Part shown: positions 1 through 19,170 of the stretch, piece after piece
How positions within the stretch are numbered: position 1 is the first letter of the stretch
Layout: every line of letters starts with the position of its first letter
Assembly (NCBI GenBank): GCA_013365365.1
Contig: JABVXU010000051.1
Span: 124,001 to 188,000, forward strand
DNA length: 64,000 bases
Direction of reading: 5' to 3'
From: Cruorifilaria tuberocauda
Lineage: Eukaryota > Nematoda > Chromadorea > Rhabditida > Onchocercidae
Translations under genes and position numbers: made by a program
Notes under the pieces: model-generated
What the model was told of the DNA's origin: nothing
The model's input: the letters and a program-made list of their open reading frames with translations, nothing else
Database searches by the model: none

Positions 1-78
1 ATTTTATGAAGATGATTCGATTCAATCTTTAAGTCAATTTTTGGATATTTTAGATTTAGAATTATTCAAATTGTTCAG

Positions 79-2044
79 ATAATATTGCATCGACTGAAGG
101 ACGACGCAGCCGGGCCGCTCGACATAGTGCTGTTCATAATACCAGCATTACTCCCATCGCGCCAATAAAAACTCCTCGTCGACATCCCTCCACAAGTATT
201 TTTGACTGCAGTTGGAAAAAATTTTTGCATAGATTTTGCACATTTGACGGTAACATCCATCCCAAGCAAGGCTTGCATTGCATGATTTTGCAGCGGAAAA
301 AGAAACTCCGAAGCAGCATGTCGCTCTATCAAAGACATCATCGTCTAAGAATAATGAGACACTTGTTGAACAAGAGGAACTACAAGAACAGCAGCACGAA
401 TCTTCAGCCACAAATGGATCAGCGAAAAAAGGTAACCTTATAAGTGGAATCCAGTATTTATTTATTAGTAATATATTCTAATATTTATAAACAAAAAGAG
501 AAAATAAAGGAAGGGACTGGGCTATATTTATATGATTTAATATGCAGATTGAAAGAGTAACATAGAGAAAAAATGCCTAAATGAATGTAGATAAGAATTT
601 CTGCTGTTATAATTTTATTTTTTAAGCGTTGGCTAAAATTTTCAACGGTATAACATTCGTGGTAACGTCAGCACTCCGTAAAAACCGTGAAGGGGAGCAG
701 GGATTCAGCAAAAAAGAAATACGGTGTATAATCGAAAATGGTGGTGGAAAAGTGATCGATGACGTTATGGTTTGTTAATTGTTATTTTTGTTTTTTTAAA
801 TAATGCAGAGAAGAACTGGAATGTTAGTGTAACGTTTGAATTAGTGATATATTTCATAATGTTGAATATTTTTTGAGCCAATTCAGAAGTTTTAGAAATT
901 ACCTCAGGGTAAACCTATATATCTGATCGCCGATACCCACTATCGTACACATAAATACCTCACTGCATTGGCACGCTCCATTCCGTGTGTCAGTAATCAG
1001 TGGATCAGCGATTGTGCTAAAGAAGTAATAATTTCGCATTTGTCGAGTTATCCAAAAAATTGTCCAAGACTTAATAATTTTTCATGATTGTACAAATTGT
1101 GTGCTATCTTGGATTGGCAGCTTTTGCTCAACTCTTTTTTAAATTGCAAGTCGATCAGTATTTTATGGCCACTGTTCAATAAATTCCGCGTAGATATATC
1201 ACTCACTTTGCATTCATTAACTTATCTTTATTTTATTAAAAATTGGAGAACTACCATCCCTAATGGACTTTATTTTGTTATTATAATAAAATCATGCATC
1301 ATTTTTCAGTTTTCTAAAAAATTGATTTTATTTCTAGTTCTTTTTTTAGAATAAGTTATTGGATCACATGAAATACATGTTGCCTGCTGGAGTATCTCTT
1401 CTTACTGGTGATATGAAACCCTGGTAAGATGCTTTTTTTTAATTTATTAAAATTTTTTTGTTGTGTTTCAATTCCTCATGTATTTTAGGCATTCAAATAA
1501 CGGTACTTTGTTATCGGGGAAGCGTGTTTTTATTTTTTCGAACAATGTTTTCTATGATATGCCGAATTTCTCGCAAATTTGGACACCTATTATTAATCAT
1601 ATGGGCGGTGCCGTTGTCCCGGTAATTCCAACAGGTAATTTCGAAATGGGTTTTTGTCAACAAGCGAAGACGAGAGAAAAGTAAGAATGTTTCTCCTAAT
1701 ATTTCTCAATTTAAAATATGAAATAATTTCTAGAAGGACTGGACATTTTGTTAACGGACGCTAGCTGCACCGAGGAAGTTTTGAACATCGCTCGATCACA
1801 GGGAGCTACAGTTGTCTCATCGGAATGGATTATTCAGGTAAGTTAACGAATTTGTTTTAGGATCTTACGAAACATCTAGCAAATTTTAATAGAATTTGTG
1901 GAATTTTATGGTTGATTCTCCGTAATGTCTTTATGTTTTTAGTATTAAGAACCTGGAATTTTCTAGGCAATCATTCATGGAAGCTTGCCAGCACCCGAAG
2001 CACATGAACGTTTTAAATACGATTACAGTGATACTTGCTCCTGA
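79..2044 (+). CDS. hsr-9: 53BP1/HSR-9-like tandem BRCT protein, C-terminal part
   Basis: This is the 3' part of a gene that begins before the window. My exons are 79-195, 294-431, 627-769, 896-1024, 1350-1423, 1489-1634, 1734-1837 and 1967-2044; they join in frame to give 308 residues ending YDYSDTCS and TGA. The first two exons are low-complexity, rich in Ser, Thr, Arg and Gln. From about KIFNGITFVVTSALRKNREG onward there are two BRCT repeats. The blocks LIADTHYRTHKYL, IPCVSNQWISDCA, YMLPAGVSL, GLDILLTDASC and VVSSEWIIQAIIHG match the order and spacing of the human 53BP1 C-terminus. In that family the tandem BRCT binds partners such as p53 or phospho-H2AX in nuclear DNA-damage signalling. 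The C. elegans homologue is HSR-9. The Tudor domain expected upstream lies outside the window. The first two exon borders are the least certain. Confidence 0.85.
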
Positions 2045-4090
2045 AATACTCCTGATTACATTATGTTCTTATGTTGTCGCAGTGAAAGTCTTCAAAATTA
2101 ATATTGCATTTTGGAAGCTAAAATAATTTTTCAGAGAGGCAGAGGATTGAGAGAGATAGGATTTCTCGCATTGCTCCTTAGAATATAAAACGATTAACTT
2201 AGAAGGAAAACGATTAATTAACTTAGCGATTAACTTATCTCCTTGCAGCTAATGCCCTTTTTGATTGTTGAAGGGGGTATTTAAAAATAATTTTATTTCG
2301 TTTTAAAGTTATGATTCTTGGTGGCATTGCCATATTTACTTATATTTATCTCTTTTGTCGTTAATGTTAATGTGTTTCAAAAATTTTTTAATTGAAATTT
2401 ATGAAGTTGAGATTTAACGAAGCGTATAAATTGTGATTCTTTATTTTATCCTTTCTTAAATTTTAATTTGGCAGTTTTAAGATTTAAATTTTGTTTATGG
2501 CGCTTTCAAAATCACTGATGATTTTTGCTGCTTATATTGTCCAGGAAAGATTATACTTAATATCTGTCATTATGGTTTGATTTCGCATAGGTCAGTGAAT
2601 GATTTTGTATGAAAGCTAGTTGTATACGTTTATCTAATTCATAATTCTAAGGTTTCAATTGAAATATTTTTTCTAATTTTATGAATTTTAGCAGAAGGTT
2701 GTCTTTATCGTATTGGTCGTTGTCAATCTTACGTTTACTTCACATTGTGTTACTTTCATGTTTAATTTCCGCTAACCCTATATTATTGTATTTTTAATAT
2801 GCTGTGAAAAAAGAGAAAAAGTGTTATTTCATCGGTATAGGTGAAATGCTTGCCTATTGTCTAAAACCTTTATAAAGTTCATTTCATTGGTATGGGTAAT
2901 CTATTGTTTTATATTTTTTTATTGTTAGTCTTGCAGTACCATTTCAAAGGATATACACTTATGGGATTTGTTTACAGTGAATGGAATCTTTTAGGTTTTA
3001 TTTTATATTTTGATGAACGATCAGACGTGCAGATACAATAGGCGGTTAGAACGCGGCAAAGCGCGCAACGTAAAATTGCTGATAGCTGATATCTTTTGGA
3101 TAGCGCAGTGCAAAGGCATCTCTTTCGAATGAAGCAACTAATTAGAGGTGATAATTGTGCGAGACTACTATTTTCAGGGCATCTCCACTATACTATATTT
3201 AAAACTATACATCCACATCCAGTAGTTGACTATTGTCCGTTACTGACTTTTCTGAGCGTAATATATCTTTACATTCGTTAACGATTTTTCTTCAAAGATC
3301 CTTTTCCTTTTTTTGTCTCTATCGTTCATTGTATTTAGAAATAAAAATGTATTTATGATCTAATATTTCTTTTCGGATTTGCCGGTGTCATTTTCGGTTT
3401 AGATCAATATTTTGTTTGAATATCTTCCTTTGTTTTGGAAAGGACAGATTCAGTTCAGCGAAAAAGCGATTCATTTCATTGTCATCGAGGTTATTATATA
3501 GGAAGCAGTCTAGCTCTATTTGAACAGATGTGATGGAAATAGGAAAGCAAGCAGATTGCTTCAATCAATGTGAGTGTTTTAGAGTTTCATTGTGAGGGGT
3601 AGAATTTAGTATGAATTGACGTTTGAACGTTTGAAGACAATATGACATCGAACAGTCAATGATCCGAAGCAAAGTAACCGAAATGAGTTGTTGATTTTTT
3701 TATATGCTCATACGTTTTATTCTCGGTTCTTCATAATTGTAGTAAGAGTGGTAGATGAAAAACGAAGGGAAAGAGGGAGGAAGAAGATGAAAATAAAGAT
3801 AATTGCTAGTTTATTAAAAATTACTTGTATTCATCCAATAAGATTTTAATTTAACGAAATGAATCCGTTAAATTAAAAAGTTTTATGGAATAAATACAAT
3901 CTCTAATCCAAGTAATTCCATGGAAATAATTGTTTGAATAGGCGAGGTTGAAAAAATTTTAATATGATCTTCAGCTTATTATGTCTTGCTCTTAAGTTTT
4001 ATCATTGCTATCATTTTTAGTAAATGTCACGAAATTTAGTTTAATGTTAGTTTAATTAATCAAATCATGGTGATAAAGATATGGTAAAAT

Positions 4091-4102
4091 GTCTCGCGAG
4101 AC
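4091..4102. promoter_or_regulatory. TCTCGCGAGA palindromic promoter-type element
   Basis: GTCTCGCGAGAC is a perfect 12-bp palindrome containing TCTCGCGAGA. In mammals this core is a known motif of TATA-less promoters, bound by BANP. It is followed by a direct repeat ACGTGAT at 4101-4107 and 4114-4120 and then a splice-acceptor-like TTATTTCAG ending at 4129. It lies 2.5 kb before the pmr-1 start codon. A promoter role in this organism is inference. Confidence 0.4.
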
Positions 4103-6555
4103 GTGATCGTGTAACGTGATTTATTTCAGGTGAATTAAGCATGAAAGTGAGTAACTGTGTGTTTTGTATAGTAGTTAATAGTTATAAAGAAGATAACAAG
4201 ACTGGCACCATTACTGGAAGTCTCTACATATTGATTCAGCGGATATTAATAAGTTGCTTGTTTTTATAAATAAATCACGAAGCGATGCATATATTTTTAG
4301 GTACAGTAGTCGTATTTTACTATTTGAAAAAATGCTATAATGTTGCATGTGTTGTAATTCTACCTGCGATTATAATCCGAAAAATAAATCTACAAATACG
4401 TTGCCGTATGCGGAAAAACATTTGTTCTTACAAAACATAGCACGATTTCTTGTATCCAGTGAAATAAATCAGGTATGTTTATTCGCAGTTTATTTATTTT
4501 TTTGTTTTGTTTATTTTTTCATGCAGCAACATATTTCAAGTCGGTATTAAATTATGTAAAGTTGCGAAATTAGCAAGTTAGAAACTTTTCAGAATAAAAT
4601 TCTGAAATTTGCCATTCTTCATTATCATGCTGCTTTTCTTGCAGCGGTTTTTCCAAAAAAAAGGGAAAAATGTATTTTTAGTAATGTTATAAATTGGAAA
4701 ATAGTGTATTTTGGACTATGAATGAAAGAAGAGCTTGAGAAAAGAAAATTCAAAAATTATTTCTGTAATCTTATTCTTGCATTATTTTACATCTAAACCC
4801 ATGCATGATCACTACCTTTTATTAAGAGGGAATATTTAATAGTCGGCACTTTCTTTTTGATAAACAGTTACTTTTTAAAATGGTGATTTGAGTTCATTGA
4901 TTAAAAGCTTTCAGATGAATAAGTGAATTGCTATGATATAATAAAACGAATGTAAAGATATATGTCTTCTATTCTTCACGTATGCATCCAGCCTTTGAGG
5001 AATTTCTAATTCATTGGGTTTTTCATGAGTGAAATCATGTTGGTTTTGATTTTGTTAATTTCATTCAAATATTTAGTAGTACTGTAAGTGCCGAAGTTGA
5101 ATCTGATCATTTTTCCGTTTCTCTATTTCACTTTTCCCCTCAATTTTTAGTTATTTCCAACAAAACTGTGAATTATTTGTTTTGTCATTATTTATCGCAG
5201 AGTGAAGATGGTAAAAATTTTATTTATAATTTTAACTGTTGAAATTGTATTTCTAGTACTTGTTTTTCAATTCACTTTTATCCTCTCGAATCTCATCCGT
5301 ATCAATTGATTTACAGTATGATTGTAGATGCTTGTTGATAAGATTAATTGCATGATGTTGTTGCCTTAATTATTACTTGCTAATTTCCTTATTTAATTAT
5401 CAAACATATGAAATTGATTCACAAATCAATCGCGAAAAAAATGATAGCCGAAACATATATCGGTGTTGTCACTTCATTAATTCTGCAGTTACTTGTACTA
5501 CTACAAGAGTGCTAATAATGCTAATAATAAAAGTGCTAATAATAAAGCACACTAATAATAGTATACCACTACAACAGTGCTAATATATTACAATTATTAT
5601 GCCCAATAAGTAAAATATGTTAATTTGTTGTAGTGGAATGGGCATTACATTTTGAAGGACGTAAATTGTAAGATTTCTGCATTTGTTTATTTGATTGGAA
5701 AATTGAATTATGATGAAATTAGTAGTGAAGAAATTATAAGCTTTTTTATCATGTAAAATTATTTAATCAAAAATCATATCATGAAATCCCATATTATATT
5801 ACTTTCATGGTAGATTAGTCTACTTTGGTTTGTTCATTTTTTAATGATTGTTTCATCTGTGGAATAGATTATTTTTTGAAAAAAAAATTCATTGAAATAG
5901 GAAACAATTTATTTCCTTGCTTTAAATAACAATCAAAATTAACTTGTTATATGTTTCGCATGTAGTTAGCAGTTAGCAAATATCAAGGAATGGTGAGAAT
6001 GGTATCGAAATATTTTAAAGTGCTGTATTTTTCTCAACGTTTGCTAATTACTATTCCTGTAAATGGTGAACATTTCGAGCATAAATTAATCGGATAATTC
6101 ATTTGTAAATGGTATTCTCTATAAATAACAAAGTGGGATGAGTTAGGGAAGATGGATGTGTAACTGTGACTTTGATTTGATATGAAATGGCACTTGATTG
6201 TGTAGTGTGTTTTTCGCTATATTTGCTAAAAAAGACGATAACAAAGTAAGAAAGAAGTCCATTAATTATTTCATGCTAAAAAATTAGCAATAATTCATAA
6301 CTGTTTGGAATATTTGCAATGCAATTTATTCTAAAGAAATATGATGGACTGTTACATCATATGTCAAAGTAACTTGATCTATAAATCCTTTAAATAGAAA
6401 ACGGAAAGCAGAAAATGAAAAAATTTGCTAGTTTTTTCGTATTGAAAATTTGGAAGTCTTAATATATCAAATGTTTTTCAATCAATAATTAATTGGATGA
6501 TTGATTAATTGCTTAAGCAAGGTTCGTATGTTAACAACTTTGTATGTTGTTTTGC

Positions 6556-6588
6556 AGGAACGAAAATAAAACGATGTCAAAATACTAA
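6556..6588 (+). promoter_or_regulatory. pmr-1 5' splice/trans-splice acceptor and short upstream ORF
   Basis: TGTTTTGCAG ends at 6557 and looks like a nematode 3' splice site with no coding exon before it, so it may accept a spliced leader or close a 5' UTR intron. The leader after it has an ATG at 6574 opening a four-codon frame (M-S-K-Y, TAA ending 6588) that closes 52 bases before the main start at 6641. If the acceptor is used, ribosomes meet this start first, which could lower translation of pmr-1. Confidence 0.45.
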
Positions 6589-6640
6589 TTTAAACAAAAA
6601 TATCTACAACAATTAGTACTCGCGATTGAAACCTGGTATC

Positions 6641-14733
<8,093 letters not shown>

Positions 14734-16334
14734 AATTGTCAGTTGTACTGAATGAAATTTAAATGGAGAGATTTATTAAATTAAAAAATAAGAATTCTAT
14801 TAGTTTTTTCCTCTTTTTTTTCTCTACCTGATCTGTTGCATCTTTATTTAAATATTACTATTTCGGAGTATTGGTAATCCAATATAACAAACTTGTTGTG
14901 TCCAAATATAAGCATTGTGCTGCTGAGTAGATTTACTGCCATGACGTAAGATTCTATGCTCTACTACTTATGCAACTATCACCCAAATTCGGAATATTTT
15001 CAAGTTAAGAACTGTTTCGATTATTTCGTCCTTACCTTGTTCTGTAATGTTCGTCTATTTTCCTTATGGCCATCTGCTGCAGTTTTTATTTCTTTTACCT
15101 TATACAAATATGGTATCCTAAGTTATTTCAGGTTTTGACAGTGATTTTACATCTTACTTCAGGAAAGATTCCTAAGCTTCTTACGAACTTACGAAATTGT
15201 GTATGCAGCAGGTATTGATTTTTATTCAATGAAATTTTAAGATCTTTTTTAAACAATTTCTTCACTTAATTCTTAGTATGACTGGAATTCAATATGCAAT
15301 CAAAATTAACGGAATGTTGCAATATTCGACGTCGACAGCAGTCAATTTTTTGCTTGAGATCTTGTACAAATGCTTATTTTCAGGCGTTATGTATGGGTTG
15401 TTGAAATTTTTACATTTGCACATATCAACTCACGTGCTAAGTTTTGCTACAGAAACATTGTGGATAAAAGATGATAATTATTTTATTGAGTACCACATTT
15501 GATGGAAAAATAGTCTTGATTACTTTTCTCTTACAGCCTTTTTGAGAAAACAAAAAAAGAGGTCGATTCTGTTTATTCATTTCATATTTATGTTAGTTTA
15601 GTTTTTTAACACATCTCTGCATACAGTTTTCCCCCAACTTAAGTCTACAGATAATCTGGAACCGTACAGTTTTCCTTTATTTATATATTTATATTTAATT
15701 TTTAATAAGTACTTGACTCAAACGAATTACGGTGACAATGCTTTGCTTAATCAAATGTTATCAAAATCTTATCTACCATATATCATCATCAGTTAAGGCA
15801 TGAAAGAGAAGTATTAGGATCTGTTTATGATTTTTTGATTAATAATTATATCTTTTCAATAATACAAAATGTCATCATCTCCCGTTTCACTTATTCAATT
15901 GCTGATGTACGAAAACAAGTAGTAATGAAGAAATAAAAAGACATACAACATATAATGTATTCGAATTTTTAAAAAATGCCAAAAATTAACGTTGGAAATG
16001 GGAATTTCATCTTTCTTTTTTGTCTTAATAATTTTTATATAATTTCCAATTTTTATTAACATTAGAAACAATAAAAGGTCAGAATCCAGAAATTGGGATG
16101 AATTTCACCAATGTTCCATATAAATATCCATTTGACCAAAGTCCCATATAAATATCATCTTAATAACAGTATAAAGTTTAGCCACCCTTCGCTTTCGTAT
16201 TACTAACGTTTTTGCGTACTGATATAAAGTACTGAAACTGAATTTCTCAAAGAACAGAATTCTCGTTTTATTATCACTAAGTGGAAAAGTAGTCTGATAT
16301 TTATATGTGAAGCACCTTTTTTTCATTCTTCACT
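14734..16334. other. Convergent 3' intergenic region, pmr-1 / lsm-6
   Basis: AT-rich spacer between the 3' ends of pmr-1 (+) and lsm-6 (-). It should hold both 3' UTRs. An AATAAA on the minus strand at 16267-16272, about 63 nt past the lsm-6 stop, is a good polyadenylation signal; a plus-strand AATAAA occurs near 15934. I see no supported gene. Confidence 0.6.
16267..16272 (-). terminator. Candidate polyadenylation signal of lsm-6
   Basis: AATAAA on the minus strand, about 63 nt downstream of the lsm-6 stop codon. Position and sequence fit a cleavage and polyadenylation signal. Confidence 0.5.
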
Positions 16335-16857
16335 TTAAGTTTTAAATTCAAACAAACCGTTATTTCCTCGAATAAATGCATCGCCATATTTGTTTTTCAA
16401 CTGTCCATTCGAATATTCTTCCGTTTGCTCTAGTGCTATATTCATGAAACCATCTAAGCATGATAAAATACCTGGAAATGATTGCAATATTTTTCGTTGA
16501 TACTTGATACAGTGGCTGGTTGCAACGGTATACAAATGTAATCTTTCTGCCTGCTTTATTCATTACCAGATCAATACTATAACTTCAATGTCAAACATTT
16601 GGAACATATTTTTTGTTATGAACTTTAAAATAGATTCCGGAAAGATATTCTTGCAAATTTAACAGTTTTTCTAGCAGAAAATCTAAAATTCAATATTTTC
16701 TAAATCAGTGCAATGATGTAATAAATAATGTAAAAAATTTCAAACTATAATAAAAGTCACACACACCTCTGTAATCGACGCCAGAATTTAGCTTCACCAC
16801 GACAGGTTTCCCAATAATTTGCTTCAAAAATTCGCTCGGATTTTGCCGCCGACTCAT
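16335..16857 (-). CDS. lsm-6: U6 snRNA-associated Sm-like protein LSM6
   Basis: Two exons on the minus strand, 16857-16767 and 16471-16335, joined at phase 1 to give 75 aa (human LSM6 has 80). The N-terminus MSRRQNPSEFLKQIIGKPVV and the Sm1 motif KLNSGVDYRGILSCLDGFMN are nearly identical to human LSM6. They are followed by IALEQTEEYSNGQLKNKYGD and the Sm2 core AFIRGNN. LSM6 is a subunit of the LSM2-8 ring that holds the U6 snRNA 3' end in splicing and of the cytoplasmic LSM1-7 ring in mRNA decay. The tail after RGNN (GLFEFKT) differs from the usual VLYIS-type strand and is short. An AG splice acceptor directly touches the ATG, suggesting spliced-leader addition with almost no native 5' UTR. 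Confidence 0.95.
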
Positions 16858-16867
16858 CTAAAATTAA
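16858..16867 (-). promoter_or_regulatory. Splice acceptor abutting the lsm-6 start codon
   Basis: On the minus strand the sequence reads TTAATTTTAG directly followed by ATG; the AG is 16859-16858. No upstream coding exon is needed, because the N-terminus is complete, so this is a likely spliced-leader acceptor. The mature mRNA would then have a 5' UTR made almost only of the leader. Confidence 0.5.
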
Positions 16868-19170
16868 ATAGAGAGTAAAGTGTGAGTAAAAAATTTTCAG
16901 TGGAAAATTATGCTCAAATAAGAATGAAATGCTGCAATGAATTGGTGATTTCACATTGTTTTATGCATTACCGCATCATCTGCAACAACCATTTCCGATA
17001 TCAATTCAGGTTACGAGAATAAGGAATGGATCAGAAGGAGTATATATCAAGTTTCAAAAGTTAACTAAATAAACAAGACGTACACCTAATGTTAATGTTA
17101 AATGTTAAACGGTTATAACTGGATAATGAAATGCCTCAACTGGAAGAATGAAGTAAACAAGACGTCACCACGGTTAGTCTTTATTTTCAACCATTTTTTT
17201 AAAGATAATTTATCCTGTCATTTCCAGTCAGCATTATTCAGACATATTCATCTGGAACCCTAATCAGAAAGTACCCCGCAACTTGAACTGTTGATGTACT
17301 GAAACATCCTCGCCCATATCTCTGCTCAGTCGCAACTGCTTAATTATTCGTCGGAAATGAATTCAATCAGATTTCTTTCGTCGATAATTATTCCATTAAT
17401 TTTATTTAGAAGAATAAAACGACTAAACCGTTCAATCGCTCTTCAGCGTTTCTAAATACTTTGTTCGGAAAGCGAATCTGATCAATCCAATATCACCCCT
17501 TCAATTGTCAAATCTCCTTTTCCTAAAAGCTAAATTAGCTGCACATTTATAATTATTCATCGACGATACGTTACTGGTCTACCAAAACCAGGATCAAATG
17601 ATCAATCTCAACATTCCTTTTCTAAGAAAATAACAGCAGAACAACAACTCCAGCTACTCATTCCTAAATTACGGTGATAATCTCCTCTAACTTCTTTCCC
17701 GTTAGTTATTCAATATCACTACAGTAATAATAATAATAATCTTTTATAAAACATCATTATATTATTACAGGAAATAATATGGAACTGTTGTTAACCATGT
17801 TCTTTTCCTTCTATGCTAAAATTTGAAGACGAAAGAATGGAATGAAAAATTATCACTTTATAGAAAAACTTTTTATACATTGTATGAAATGGATAATAAT
17901 TGATCAATCAATTCACCCATTTATAATTCATCAAATAGTCAATCAAATACGATGACAAGAATTTCAAAGAGAAAGAACAATACAAACACCTTCATTATTT
18001 TTCATTTCCCTTTACTTCGCAACAAAAATACTCAAAACAGATAGGTACATTTAATTATAGATATACAGACATAGCATCACGCACGCATCAGAAAGTTGGA
18101 ACAGACATATACGTACACGCAGACAAATATACACACAAACAGAGCTATTTCACATACATAACTGATTCTATTTTCTATACGAACTGGATTAATGAAATAA
18201 ATTTAGAAGTAATGCTTGGGAAAGATAATAAACGGAGCACTGGAAGAAAAAGGCGAAAAAATCCTGAATAAAATTAGCTTCCATTCACATTTTTCTACAG
18301 ATGAAATAATCTCATAAAAAATATTATATCATGTCACTATTACATCACAATACATTCTCTCATTTTACTTTTGCTATTTCACTAATTAGCTATGAAACAT
18401 TAAATTAATTAACAAAGTACCATTTCTATTCGTATTTACCCAACATAAATCTGTTAGATAAAATGATCCGGCATGATTAAACAAGACAGAATTTCCAGTT
18501 AGTAGAATAGAAAACTGAAGAGAGGATGGAAAAGGGAGAAAGGACCGAAAGTTACGGTATAAAGCATGATCATGAACAATTTTTGGGAAATCATTATATA
18601 AAGAATTGATTTCAAAATAAATGAAGAATTGGAATTTGAATTCGTTTAATTTACTCCAAATTAGTAAAAATTTCATGGTTTCTTCAATATTTCAAACAAG
18701 CAATTTCCTGAAATTCCTTTTAGAAAAAAGAAAAGAAGAACTACAGTTTTAATTCCATCACGGATTTCCAAATCATTCATAATCATTTGACACTTTTTGT
18801 TGCACTAAAAGAATATACCGAAGAAACAAAAAAAAAACATCTGTCAAATTGCATGGAAGAAGTTTAATAGTCAGTAATCCCTCCCATCTTTTTTTCAAAT
18901 ATATACTTTTCAGAAAAAACGTTCAAGAAAATAAATATATGATACAGAATTTTCGCAGATGTCACCACTTCATTTTTCTGTTTTTCCAGATAGATAATAG
19001 TAAAAAACAATCAATTTTGAGATAAAACAAATGAAGAAGGGAAAAGAGAAATGATGGAAAAAAAATAGTACTTTGCTTTAACAAAAGATAAATTTTGAGC
19101 GATGATGAAATCTTTATTTTTGCTTCTTGAAAATTTTCACTTCCGTGTTCAATCCATTCAAATTCTGTTA
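16868..19170. other. Intergenic region between lsm-6 and CDC34
   Basis: About 2.3 kb between two minus-strand genes. The gap is too long for a typical nematode operon spacer. It contains ATGTTAA-type short repeats near 17088-17110, a loosely ACA/CGCA-rich stretch near 18060-18150, and a minus-strand AATAAA at 19113-19118 about 53 nt past the CDC34 stop. I see no supported gene. Confidence 0.55.
19113..19118 (-). terminator. Candidate polyadenylation signal of CDC34
   Basis: AATAAA on the minus strand, about 53 nt downstream of the CDC34 stop codon. Placement fits a polyadenylation signal. Confidence 0.45.

Larger units (their letters stand above)
2045..6640. other. Intergenic region between hsr-9 and pmr-1
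   Basis: About 4.6 kb of AT-rich DNA without convincing exons. It must hold the hsr-9 3' UTR and the pmr-1 promoter and 5' UTR. Seen in it: a three-fold GATTAACTTA-type repeat near 2192-2236, the TCTCGCGAGA palindrome at 4091-4102, and a degenerate CTAATAAT-rich tandem stretch near 5510-5590. The short open frames here are not distinguishable from chance. Confidence 0.6.

Noticed and set aside
16105..16326. 73-codon minus-strand frame just downstream of lsm-6
   Set aside because: It lies in the lsm-6 3' UTR and overlaps the likely polyadenylation signal; the LSM6 fold is already complete upstream.
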